Origin: Glandiceps talaboti
Taxonomy: Eukaryota; Hemichordata; Enteropneusta; Spengelidae
Reading direction: 5' to 3'
Length of the DNA: 31,000 nucleotides
Assembly: GCF_964340395.1 (NCBI RefSeq)
Contig: NC_135551.1
Span: 31,522,955-31,553,954, forward strand
Within the stretch, counting starts at the first letter, position 1. Each line of letters starts with the position of its first letter. The translations under genes were made by a program, and so were the position numbers. The notes below the pieces were generated by a model. The model did not search any database and was not told the DNA's origin. It saw nothing but the letters and a program-made list of their open reading frames with translations. Positions 10,223 to 20,300 of this stretch are shown here, in pieces.

Positions 10223-10839
10223 TTACCCACAACTCTCTGATTTGTACCGTCGGACATCATCTCCTTTAAGTCGGACAAATCTCACCAGCGCACACGATTT
10301 TGGAAAATCATATTTGAAATTTGCAAAGCGTAGAATTGTTACAAATGGGTTTCTGAATACCCATTTTCATCGGTCGATCAGATATCACTATTTATTGTAG
10401 AAAGAGATCGACATTTTAGAAATATGTTAACAGAATTCCATCAAGTACATGCACACAATTTGCAACAAAACTAAGGAAAAATTTGCACCTGTTATGATTC
10501 TGACAAAGATATAGATATTTTTAATAGGTATAACAAAAGAAATGTGCAAACAAAAGAAATGTGCATATTAAAACTCTTCATATAAACTGACTACCCAAGT
10601 TGGTGATACTTTAATATTGAAAAGTGTTTTATTCAAAGCACGTGTTTAATTAAAATGAGTTGTTGGTGCGTTTTTATTCAACATTACATTGTTAGAACCT
10701 TCTTTTTTATTCTTAAGCGTGCTTTTTACATATTACTTTAAAATAATTGTTAATTACGCTTAGAATGTTAAGAAATATGGCTTACTGAGTTATAAAAAAG
10801 GAACTTCCAAGCACACCAACCAGAGAGAATAGTGGGTAA
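10223..10839. mobile_element. short inverted-repeat (MITE-like) element, about 617 bp
   Basis: The left end reads TTACCCACAACTCTCTGATT. The right end, read on the minus strand, begins TTACCCACTATTCTCTCTGG. The first 8 bp are identical, and imperfect similarity continues for about 25-30 bp. The interior is AT-rich and non-coding. The minus-strand end also matches the partial copy at 956-1105, which supports a dispersed element family. No clear target-site duplication is seen, so exact termini are uncertain. Confidence 0.5.
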
Positions 10840-11588
10840 GATATGTGATGCTTGTAATAGTAAAAATTAAATACACAAGACCACTTTTTTATAACATATA
10901 GATCCGAGTAGTCATTTCACCATTTCAAACTTTATCCATTGTATTCAAGTTCTACTACATTATAATCTTTTTTTGATAATATGCTAATAAAATGACAATA
11001 CATTTTGTGTACATTTGTCTTGTCTGTATTTGATGATTAGATCAGCTGTTACAATTTGGTTTAAAGGTACCAATCTTTACATAGAAGAAGGAAGTAAGCA
11101 TAAAACATTTTGACTAGATTGCATCATAAAAAAATAATTTGAAACGAAACTGACTCATCACAAAGTAGAGCAGAAGCCAAAACAGGTCACCCTACTCATA
11201 CTAAGGAAGAGGGCGTCCTGAACTGTGACCTTTGTTGTCGGAGGTCATTGTTTGACCTCTCACCTCCATAACACTAACGCTCACACCCTGCTCAAACGTA
11301 AGGTTTGTACAAACATATAGGAGACCGAATGTCATTCTAGTCATGGAAAATTCGCTACCACACGTAAAGGAAAAACCGTAGGTCATGACTAGACCGTGTA
11401 GTAATAATGGTACTTCAACCTCTAGACTATGACTACACAGACAGTGTCAACGGGTTCTGAGCAGAGGAGATAATGCCCTACTCTGTACAAATCTCTATTG
11501 ACATTCCACCAAGATGTCTTACATGTACATTGTCAAAAATGCCTTACTTTGTTCAAAGTGAAAGGTTCCTCAAAGTTAATAAGAAAGG
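10840..11588. other. intergenic, nothing recognised
   Basis: No gene, repeat or RNA gene is recognised. A 61-codon minus-strand frame (11201-11386) shows no domain. Confidence 0.5.
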
Positions 11589-11850
11589 GTTGTCGGTGGA
11601 CTAGTGGTTAAACCACTTGCCTCTTAAAAATGTTTACCACTGTGGTCGGGGTTCGAACCCATGCAGGGTTTAATTAAATTTACCACGCTACTATTACTAG
11701 AAGTAAGAATAATGTCATTCAGTTTAATTGGCTCTACCGAACAACGCAGGTTTTCTCCGGGTACTCCTGTTTCCTCCTACACTAACACTGAACCCATGAG
11801 GGATGGCCCTAACTCGACTTCTTGGGAGACAAGTGTTTATCTATTTAAAG
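11589..11850 (+). mobile_element. tRNA-derived SINE with a V-SINE-like central block
   Basis: A polymerase III A-box-like TGGACTAGTGG (11597-11607) and a perfect B box GGTTCGAACCC (11650-11660) lie 53 nt apart, as in a tRNA-derived head. Downstream, 11749-11781 reads GGTTTTCTCCGGGTACTCC followed by TGTTTCCTCCTACA. From memory this closely resembles the conserved central domain of V-SINEs. The following GAGGGATGGCCC is part of the same body. The 3' boundary is uncertain because no clean A-rich or simple-repeat tail is visible. The 90-codon open frame over this region is not a gene. Confidence 0.7.
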
Positions 11851-12035
11851 AACTTTCCAGTATAAATCAAGATTTTCCATCATTATTAAAGGAGAAAGTT
11901 ACTACCTTCGATAAACGTGGATGGCGTCATTAACGAGTCTTGTGGCCTTTAAAAAATTTGCCATGTGGCGCTCTACTTCTTGTCTGTGTGTACCTTGGGG
12001 TATACATGGTATATGTTACTCAGTTAATCATAGAA

Positions 12036-12158
12036 CACTGCTGCTTTCCTCGATGTCTTAACAATACAAAAAACATCCCTGATTTACACTTCTACAGAAT
12101 ACCAAGGGACAAAGCTCTTAAGAAACGGTACTATGAGGTGATGATACCCCCAATTTGA
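12036..12158 (+). pseudogene. THAP-type zinc-finger fragment
   Basis: The frame open to the stop at 12156-12158 encodes HCCFPRCLNN, then LHFYRIPRDKALKKRYYEVM. This matches the N-terminal half of a THAP C2CH zinc finger: the first Cys-x3-Cys pair, the F-x-R-I-P-x-D block and the basic R/K-rich helix. The frame stops before the second Cys-x2-His pair, and there is no good start methionine directly before the first Cys. THAP domains occur in host DNA-binding proteins and in P-element-type transposases. With no other exons recognised, this is most simply a decayed transposase or gene fragment, or else a single exon of a spliced gene. Confidence 0.55.
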
Positions 12159-13595
12159 GTGAGGGCGCTGTATTCTAAATTTCCTGTTTGTAGTCTGGCA
12201 TGTCCCCATCTAGGGTCCGGTCAGGTCACGTCAATTCCCAAGCTGCTCCGCCTCCATGAGGAGAGTTGGTTTGGAGGACCCCAAGTGTGACGTCATTTAG
12301 TAATCGAACGCAAATTGGGGCAAAAACAGTGGAGCTATTCTGATCGATAGGTCGTTTGTTTGTTAATAGAATCTTTTATTCAAAACTGCACTTCATCACT
12401 CTATGTACTAGTATATTAAATCTCTATCATGTGTCACAAAAAGAGTAACATATTATGTGTGACATCCATGTTCCTTATATGGTTTTGTTTAAAAATACAG
12501 ATTTATAAACGACGTGTATTCTGGTCATACCACAATGACGTCAGTCAAAATGAACCCCCGGGCCATCCGTTCATTTATTTTCACCAGGAGTATCGGAAGA
12601 ATAGCTGAAATTGTACTTTATGAAATTGCATCAACCTACGTCCCCTACGTATCCTTCCCAGCTCCTTATCCTGTATCTCTGTCATAAGTACGTGATTGGT
12701 TTATGACTCTCATTTCTAATATTACATGTATAGAGGAATGGATTTTCTTGCTACCACCGTGGATAGCGCATTAAAAAAACTGGTTTATTTTCAGAGACAA
12801 CTAATTAAGTTAGGCTTTAAAATGGACAAAATTCTAAAAGTTCTAGCCGCTTTTAAATTTCATGAAAACCAGTGGCCCTTTCCTCCGACTGCCTGCACCA
12901 AGTTATAACGCTGGCCATCCGATCTCGATCACCTAGTAGATTCTCACACATTGATTAATGTATTTATGTAAACTGTCATTTTAGAAAGTTTGTTCCTGCC
13001 AACAGTTTGTAGATAGACTTGTATATCTATGTATCCAGTCATTTTTACTTCCTGTTTAACCAGAATCATACACACCCTTTATTTGTAAATTGGCAGCAGA
13101 CTTTGACTCCAAAATCTAAATAATATAAGACCCCCCTCCCTCCGTAACATGATGAAACGTCATTTTGCCACAAGTATGGTTGTTGGCAATCTGAGTAATA
13201 TCAGAATAAGAATACAGTTCGATATATGAAGGCAATTTGTCGTGGAACAAAACAAACACAAGTGACAAAATACGAAGGAAATAGAGGTAACTACAGATAT
13301 TGAGCCGTAGTCGTACAACATTTTTTTCCTTCAGATTGGATAGTCGGTTGCGTCTCTAACTCTGCAGGTCGGTGTCCGCATCTATATTTGGCATGATAAA
13401 TCACGGATATGTTACCTGAAACTCACAACAGTCGTATTGCACAATAGTGATTAGGACGAATTTGATACCATAACATTTGAAAGTAGAGTTTATCTTCTTC
13501 CTTCAGTTTGCGTTTTGTTTTCCTTTTCACCGACCTCACGTGGTCATGCTTGTAATAGACTTATATTAATATGTGTTGTTGGGTGTAATTTTATT
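12159..13595. other. intergenic sequence upstream of the second complete receptor gene
   Basis: No recognisable gene. A 60-codon frame at 12726-12908 has no domain match I can name. It could be further debris from the element that left the THAP fragment, but nothing visible ties them together. Confidence 0.4.
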
Positions 13596-13613
13596 TATTG
13601 TTGTATTCTTTAG
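13596..13613 (+). promoter_or_regulatory. candidate 3' splice site in the 5' leader of the 13634 receptor gene
   Basis: A pyrimidine-rich run ends in TTGTATTCTTTAG at 13613, 20 nt before the ATG at 13634. This is a typical animal acceptor. It suggests an intron in the 5' untranslated leader even though the coding region is uninterrupted. The matching donor was not identified. Confidence 0.35.
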
Positions 13614-13633
13614 AACGTTTACATTTGAGCAAA

Positions 13634-15694
13634 ATGATTGCTTTGAGAGTGTTAGGATGCCTACTGGCGTTCTGCTTTTGTTGTATGATCTATGCAAAAC
13701 CGGAGATACGGAGTCACCCACAAAATAATGATGCAATAAGTGGTATGACGACTGATATGTATTGTTCTGTTTCTGGACTTACAACAGGGTATTACGTTCG
13801 TTGGATGATCAATGACACACTCATTTATCCAGAAAAAGATTCGAAGTACGAACTTAGCTTTCATGATAGCCTGAATTACCGCGACCTAAAAATTCACGAT
13901 GCGGACGAGAATGACGAAGGTATGTACAGATGTGTGATATACGGCCCTGACGATGAAATCGTTGCACAATCGAAAACGGCGTATTTGACAATACTTCAAT
14001 TGCCAAAACCTACGTTTGAACACCAACCGAATGACACAGTTTCCATGGTGGGAGATACGATCACCCTGAATTGCCGTGTTGAAAATTTCACTCGACACAG
14101 CCTTGTTGTACGATGGATAAAAGGCAGTCGCGTCATAACTGCGAACCACTACACATCACACAGAAGTTTTTCGGATGGTGACCATATCAGGTATAAAGTA
14201 AACGCGACATACGCAACAGGTACGTTTAGTCTCCACATAAGTAACCTAACACGTGACGATGCTGATGTCTTCCAGTGTATAGTTTATTTCACTAGGGGAG
14301 GAGGTTTTATCATCGCCTCACAGAAAGCATCCCTTACCGTACTGACGATGTATTGTGAAGTTGAAAACTCTTTAAGACAGTACTACCAACCAGGTGACGG
14401 CCCCTCAACAAAGTGTTACGTGCGAGGTGGAAGAGCGCCGTTAACGCTTTCCTGGCACAAAAACTCAGTGAAGATGGAAAGCACGCGCATGTATCCAAAT
14501 ACAAGCAGTTTGACAGATATACACGATACTTGGGCGTTGTCCCCCGGTGATGACAAAAGTGATGTAACGTGTGAAATTGAGAGTCCATTGGAATCGTTAA
14601 ATAGGCAACGATGCAGCATAGGTACTTTTAGAGTGTATTACGCACCTACTATATCAATTACCCCTCATTTTGTCAAAGCCAGAATCGGGGAGACAATGAC
14701 TTTAAAGTGTTCATCTTTTGCGAATCCTCCCGTAAAAGAGTACATATGGATGATCGATAGACAGTCTATCACTGAATACGGTGCCTGCTACGAGTTAAAA
14801 AATGGCGGCCAAACATTGATATTACCGAATTTCTACTCACCAGCTGAAACTATCAGAATATCGTGCTCTGCAAGAAATATCGTTAAACGAAGTACTTTGG
14901 CAATGACAATCAATGTTGTAGTACCCTCGAGCTCCGTGACCCAAAGTATCGACGCCATGTTGCATTCACTTTCCCTAAGAACCAACGACTATATTGACAT
15001 TACTGAAACGTTCTTCGGATCGTCTCCTGCAGTAAAAGTAACCTCTGCAAAACGTTTAGGGATCCCTGTCGTCTACATCGTGGGTTCATTGATAATGGTC
15101 CTTCTGATCATAATATTGATCGTTGTTATCATAGCAATTCGCCACCATAGACGTAGAAGAAAGTGGGTGGTAGAATCCCCGTCCGAAAGGTCTTGTCAAC
15201 TCAGACGATTCAACGCCATTACAAGTCGCATCGAAAATGCTTACGTTGTTGAGGAGGAGAAAGATTTCAACGATCTTAATATCCGTGGAGGGTCCGACAT
15301 GACTACGGCAACGTCGTCCCCTGTCTCCCAGAAGTACTCGAGGAGATCGTCTTACGTGATGAACGAGTCGGTTGATACCACGCATGGAGACGAAGACAAC
15401 GAAGACGTTGAGAAAGAAAACTATGACAACATATCAATTGAATCTGTTGAATCGGGTCCAGCGCCAATATCGCAAGTTATCACCGACACTGACCGAGACA
15501 GTCTGACATCTGATGACTTAAGATTAGCCTATAACGAATTAGACGTCAGTGACATTGACAATGATGACAATAAACGTAGAAACGACGAAGGATTAGTTTA
15601 CGCTGAACTTGACCTGCCGGCCCAAGGAAAGGAATCTCAACGTATAATTGGTGGTGAATCATCTGTCATATACGCTGAGCTCAGGTACTCTTGA
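13634..15694 (+). CDS. single-exon four-Ig-domain transmembrane receptor with three ITIMs
   Basis: The protein has 686 residues from the ATG at 13634 (context AGCAAAATG). The frame is open 12 codons further up but holds no earlier ATG and overlaps the likely splice acceptor. A signal peptide spans 1-21. Ig1 has C44, W57 and DEGMYRC (C100). Ig2 has C147, W161 and DADVFQC (C215). Ig3 has C241, C261, W274, C313 and C327. Ig4 has C359, W372 and C411, plus an extra C385. The stalk is about 430-475 and the helix 477-502, followed by RHHRRRRK. The tail has NYDNI (Y597) and perfect ITIMs LAYNEL (Y633), LVYAEL (Y656) and VIYAEL (Y680), spaced 23 and 24 residues apart and ending 3 residues before the stop. 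It is a paralogue of the neighbours, inferred inhibitory through SH2-domain phosphatases. ATTAAA at 15698-15703 may be a weak polyadenylation signal. Confidence 0.93.
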   Translation: MIALRVLGCLLAFCFCCMIYAKPEIRSHPQNNDAISGMTTDMYCSVSGLTTGYYVRWMINDTLIYPEKDSKYELSFHDSLNYRDLKIHDADENDEGMYRCVIYGPDDEIVAQSKTAYLTILQLPKPTFEHQPNDTVSMVGDTITLNCRVENFTRHSLVVRWIKGSRVITANHYTSHRSFSDGDHIRYKVNATYATGTFSLHISNLTRDDADVFQCIVYFTRGGGFIIASQKASLTVLTMYCEVENSLRQYYQPGDGPSTKCYVRGGRAPLTLSWHKNSVKMESTRMYPNTSSLTDIHDTWALSPGDDKSDVTCEIESPLESLNRQRCSIGTFRVYYAPTISITPHFVKARIGETMTLKCSSFANPPVKEYIWMIDRQSITEYGACYELKNGGQTLILPNFYSPAETIRISCSARNIVKRSTLAMTINVVVPSSSVTQSIDAMLHSLSLRTNDYIDITETFFGSSPAVKVTSAKRLGIPVVYIVGSLIMVLLIIILIVVIIAIRHHRRRRKWVVESPSERSCQLRRFNAITSRIENAYVVEEEKDFNDLNIRGGSDMTTATSSPVSQKYSRRSSYVMNESVDTTHGDEDNEDVEKENYDNISIESVESGPAPISQVITDTDRDSLTSDDLRLAYNELDVSDIDNDDNKRRNDEGLVYAELDLPAQGKESQRIIGGESSVIYAELRYS

Positions 15695-16488
15695 GAAATT
15701 AAAGTAAACGTGTGTCGGATCTTCGCAGTTTGGATTTTAACAGGGGGAAGTCAAACTCGAGATGAATAGGATTTCGAAATACACACAAAACTAAAAGCAA
15801 CTGTATGATTGAAACATTCAGTGATTATCTTAGGTACAACTTTACATGAGAGTTTGTCTCAACATTTATACTTCCAAAGGAACTCGTAATATGATTGGAT
15901 TGAATTTATCACGTGTTAGTCTAAGCGTGAATCCCTTCAACACTAAGACTTAGTGAGAAACCATTTCAAGCTTAAAAGCATACAGTAACACAACATATAC
16001 TGTAAGCAATATTCAGATATATCACAACCTGAGAATACAAAATGTAATTACTGAGAACATAGCCATGTTCTCCAACGTCTATGCTGAGAGGCTACATATT
16101 AACGTTATACACTGAGAGCATGGTTTTATGGGGTTTTTTATTGCACTATTTTTGTTGTAATACAACAAACATTTCTTCCCGATTACACATTTAAAACCTA
16201 ACGTATCTAAATCAGTAGTATTAACTGTACTAGACTTTGCATAGTATACAATGTGGAAAGTTAGCTATACAAGAACTTCAGCCTAGTAATTGGACCAGTT
16301 TCTAGACTGCGAATTTATATCAGAATTTCCTTTTTTTAGATTTCATAGTATGAATGATGGTAGTCTTTTCTTAAGCATCAGTAACTACTTTTAGACTTTA
16401 TAGCCAAGAAACAAGGGAAAAATTTCGGAACTGAATCTTCCACATAAATTGATGAAGCAATGTTATTAATAGAATTTTATACGTTCTT
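15695..16488. other. intergenic, nothing recognised
   Basis: AT-rich sequence downstream of the receptor stop. No gene or repeat is seen. Confidence 0.5.
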
Positions 16489-16515
16489 ATAATCATCATC
16501 ATCATCATCATCATC

Positions 16516-16580
<65 letters not shown>
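16489..16580. repeat. (ATC)n trinucleotide microsatellite with (ACC)n interruption
   Basis: About 30 trinucleotides of ATC are interrupted by one run of CAC/ACC. The poly-Met and poly-Asp minus-strand frames here come only from the repeat. Confidence 0.97.
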
Positions 16581-17843
16581 TCAGTAGATAGCTTTGCGTT
16601 GTCTCTGTTTGTATACGAGTGCATTTGGAAATCGCTACAACCACAGTGGGTATGCTTGAGGATATCACAATATCGATATTCTCAGAAGTTTAAACATTTG
16701 ACACAAACAAGTTTTTTTTCAGATCATGACATCCATAACGTCAGACAACGCATCTGTACTTTGTTTCTTTATTAATACTAGTACATTAGACAAGATTTGA
16801 TTAAAGACAATTCACAAATGGAAATATAAAGAATACAAATAATTCGCCAGCTGATAAGTAAAGCTCTCTAATTAGGAGACGATTCTACATAAATGTAAAC
16901 AAAATTATATAACGATTTTCAAATGAAAATCTTAAGCATGAATTCAACAATATATGGGATGATACCATAAACAAGTATGAAATGTGTATGTTGTAACAAT
17001 AATCTTATCTCCGTTGAAACGCTAGGCCTAAATGTTAGTAAAAGATATACAGCGACACCTGAGGTGTTATGCTTGCAAGCCGACATCAGTTGTCAGGGGC
17101 AACGTGGTATTATATGTGTTTTGTACAGGTAACGCACATACTTCATAGATTGTAACAAGCTCCTGTTACCACCAGAACACAATTTTTTGATATTCACAAA
17201 GTTTTGATGTGACGCAAAGTCACAGTGATCTCTTAGCTGTCATGGTTTAATATTTAGAACAAATGTTTACATTTCGCGAATAGTATTCTGAGATAACAAC
17301 ACTACGAGTCATTACAGGTTCATCGATGTCAAATAATGACTAATTATAGGCAGATAGAAGAACAATGGTGTGATCACATTGTTTAGCTACTTTTCATATC
17401 TGTCAGCATTATTTGCATTAAATTAAGGCAACAACACTCTTCTGTTTATTCATTTATGATGCTGATGAATTTATCATCCAATCATTTGAGTATTTTTATG
17501 TTTATAAGAATTTAAAATTTTGAATAAAGTATGGATTCACTTTAGAAGGGAGCAAGCTGAAGGCAACAGCTAGGCCAAGACAAGGAGCTTTGACCTGCTC
17601 CGTGGCTACTTCTTAAGTGGTTCCAAGTTAACCATGAATATTGTATGTAGTCTGAGTTAATTATCTAAAGTCCAAGTGATAACGTGTACAAGTGGAGATG
17701 AAAGAGTAACACTAGATGAAAAAGTAACACTGACTGAGAATTAACGTTAACATTAGAGGTGGAACTACTTGTAACACTACTACGCAAAGCTACCATACAA
17801 ATGTCGAGGATGAGAAGAGAACTTACAACGGCTGCCTATTATC
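16581..17843. other. intergenic, nothing recognised
   Basis: Unique-looking AT-rich sequence with no coding signal. Confidence 0.5.
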
Positions 17844-18019
17844 ACAATGTGTGTGTGTGTGTGTCACAGTGTGTTTGTATGTATGTATGTATGTATGTAT
17901 GTATGTATGTATGTATGTATGTATGTATGTGTGTGTGTGTCACAGTGTGTTTGTATGTATGTATGTATGTATGTATGTATGTATGTATGTATGTATGTGT
18001 GTATGTGTGTGTGTGTGTT
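17844..18019. repeat. duplicated (GT)n-CACAG-(TATG)n compound microsatellite
   Basis: A (GT)n run, the linker CACAGTGTGTTT, and a long (GTAT)n run occur twice in tandem (from about 17848 and from about 17930), ending in a final (GT)n. The linker is retained in both halves, so the compound block was duplicated as a unit. Confidence 0.95.
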
Positions 18020-18952
18020 TTCAAACAGAAATATTCAAAAAAGCGCTTCTTCGATTTGAGATCAGGTAAGGGACCGGTCAGTTTCTTCGGCCTAGGGTCG
18101 GTGGATTGGTCGAGGGGTCACCCTGTTTTTGAAATTGACAGTTGGTCATCCAGTTTTGAAAAAATTTTGGAGGGGGAGGGGGGGGGGTCATTGTGTTTTA
18201 GATTTTGATGGAAGAAAAGTCAATTTCTACAGTGGCATGACCCTGTCTGAACTGTGGATTTTTTTTGTTCCCATTTCTTACCTATATTCGTTTGTATTAC
18301 TTCACCTGGAGTGACGCTCAAACATAACTATACATACTTACCACACTAGTAATAGAACATGTCATGGAAGTACTCGGGTATTTCATAATCAATGGCCAAT
18401 ATACTCCACATATATTGTACTTTAGGGCAAAAGTTGCAAGTTCCGTAATGGTAATATTCATAGAAGATGTTAACTAATCTAAATTGTACTACTCTTCAGT
18501 ATAAATGAATTAATATGCATTGTGTACTTCTAGTTCGGACACTATATTTTATCGACACTACAAATCACCACATCTCATCAGATTCCAGTTTCTGTTATAC
18601 ATAGTAGGTATGAGCAACTAAAGTTATATAATATACCAGTGATTTTACTATATCTGCAAAATTAATGCCACTACACCAATATTACGGACACTACTGTAAC
18701 GTGGCCCATTTTTATGCGCCATGCGAAACTCATTTAACACTTGCATTAACTTTAGTTTTTGAAATATTACCTTAGGCTATCAATAACCTAAAAAATGCCT
18801 TAATGCAGCCCAAAAACCTTCAGATCTGCTGGGAGAGACCCCTAAGACTCCCTCACTCCCAGAGCTAGGTCACCCATGCAGCCAACCAAAAATCAGATGC
18901 ACCAACTTTTCACTGTCATAATGGTATTAAACTTTTCTTAAACATTTTAACC

Positions 18953-19090
18953 ATTGTAATTGCTAATTTTAGATGACACTGTCTTTTAGAGATGTGAAAT
19001 TATTACCAGGATAGTCTAAAAATTGTAATTGCTAATTATAGATGACACTGTCTTTTAGAGATGTGAAATAATTACCAGGATAGTCTAAAA
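18953..19090. repeat. 69-bp direct tandem duplication
   Basis: ATTGTAATTGCTAATT...GATAGTCTAAAA occurs at 18953-19021 and again at 19022-19090 with only a few differences, so this is a recent duplication. The unit itself resembles part of the 200-bp subrepeats that follow. Confidence 0.9.
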
Positions 19091-19198
19091 ATTGCCTTAA
19101 AAGACTCTCCAACGTTTCCCCTGCCAATGATACAACAATCACTTGTACTGACCTTTAATATAATGATGGTTAGTGTATAAAGAGTAATTTCATTTCTG

Positions 19199-19585
19199 AT
19201 ACTTGTAAAGTTTGGAAGTTATTGCCGGAAAGGCTCCGAAAAGCCTAAAAAGTTGGCTGTAAGAGTAAAACCTCCAGAGCTTCTAGGGGGAGACCCCCCA
19301 CAAGAGGTGTACACATTCCAGTCTAACGCACTTCCCCTGCCTCTTACTGTCAAGATGCTATTAATATTTTTATGTACTAGTTGCTTTTTACATGTTGATG
19401 CTGTCTTGTAAAGATTGGAAATTATTGTCTGAAAGGATCTGAATAGCCTACAAATTGGTTTTAAGAGTTAGAAACCTCCAAAGCTTCTAGGGGGAGATCC
19501 CTTAGGACCCCCCCCCCCCCATGAGAGGTTGACATATCCCCACCTCAAAGCTCTTCCCCTAACGTTTACTGTCAAGATGCTATTA
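19199..19585. repeat. two divergent subrepeats of about 200 bp
   Basis: CTTGTAAAGTTTGGAAGTTA (19201) and the related CTTGTAAAGATTGGAAATTA (about 19404) start two units. They share, in order, a GGCTCCGAAAAGCCTA-like block, CTCCAGAGCTTCTAGGGGGA, a C-rich run, and TTACTGTCAAGATGCTATTA. A more diverged relative may lie at 18780-18890 (GGGAGAGACCCCTAAGACTC). Confidence 0.8.
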
Positions 19586-19767
19586 CACTCCTTTCTAAAT
19601 ATATTGACCCTGTCAAGTCGCTAATTTAGTATGAAGCTATCTCATAAAGTATTTAGTCAAGCAGTCCACGATGAGTCACAATCAAATACCTGTAATGTAA
19701 ATATGATATATTGGGGGCATCATGTTTTAGAACTAAGTGATAGGGGTCAGCCTGTTGACCGGTCCCT

Positions 19768-20300
19768 AAGATTTTTGTCCTTCAACATTTGGAAATAAAA
19801 AACTACGTCTTATATTCAGTCTCGGGTTGATACACGTATATGACACAGTTAGTAAAAATTATCCGAAACTCATTCCCAGTGATAATTTTCGTCCATTGGT
19901 TTATCACAATGGTTTCCCCATGCATGACAAAGCACATCTATGTATACATTATTTCATACACTTGACGTAAATCAAATGTACACCAGTGGCCTTAAAATCA
20001 ACAATGTCCAACAAACACACTAGAATAAGGTCATATGTAGAAATCAATGACAGAAAATCACTTGATCCTATTTGGCTAATCTCTATCCGACATCCCTTCC
20101 GACTCCGAGAGAGAATATAGTGTGTATATATTGAATGTCATTTTGCAAACGGAAACGTGTATATTTTATCCTACATAGTATTATAATGCACAACTTGTAC
20201 CTGTACATGTAAGAACATTGAGATACGACTTTCGCCGTACACAAGTTTGACATTTTCGTTTGAGCTGAGTGTTTGATGTGAGATTACGGTATACATCAGA
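19768..20300. other. upstream region of the third complete receptor gene
   Basis: No gene is recognised. AT-rich stretches such as GTGTATATTTTATCC at about 20157-20171 could act as a core promoter, but nothing decides it. Confidence 0.3.

Larger units (their letters stand above)
18069..19767. mobile_element. putative non-autonomous DNA element with 12-bp terminal inverted repeats
   Basis: AGGGACCGGTCA at 18069-18080 is matched by its exact reverse complement TGACCGGTCCCT at 19756-19767. The 1.7 kb between encodes nothing and is built largely of divergent subrepeats of about 200 bp (18953-19090 and 19199-19585). A phrase near the left end (GGGGGTCATTGTGTTTTAGA) recurs loosely near the right end (GGGGGCATCATGTTTTAGA). 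Similarity between the two termini does not extend past 12 bp, and I cannot see a target-site duplication. The element limits are therefore a proposal. Confidence 0.5.

Noticed and set aside
11597-11660. A genuine tRNA gene
   Set aside because: A and B boxes are present, but the arms do not form a complete cloverleaf with an acceptor stem, and a SINE body follows directly.
13598-13633. Extending the second receptor upstream to the TTG at 13598
   Set aside because: There is no ATG in the 12 extra codons, a splice-acceptor-like sequence lies inside, and the signal peptide begins properly at the ATG at 13634.
13661-15385. Minus-strand and other-frame open frames inside the second receptor gene
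   Set aside because: They are shadows of the strong + strand coding frame, without independent features.
16398-16668. Poly-Met and poly-Asp minus-strand frames
   Set aside because: They are translations of the (ATC)n microsatellite.
17759-18208. 149-codon + strand frame and overlapping smaller ones
   Set aside because: The central part is (GT)n/(TATG)n repeat and the ends show no domain.
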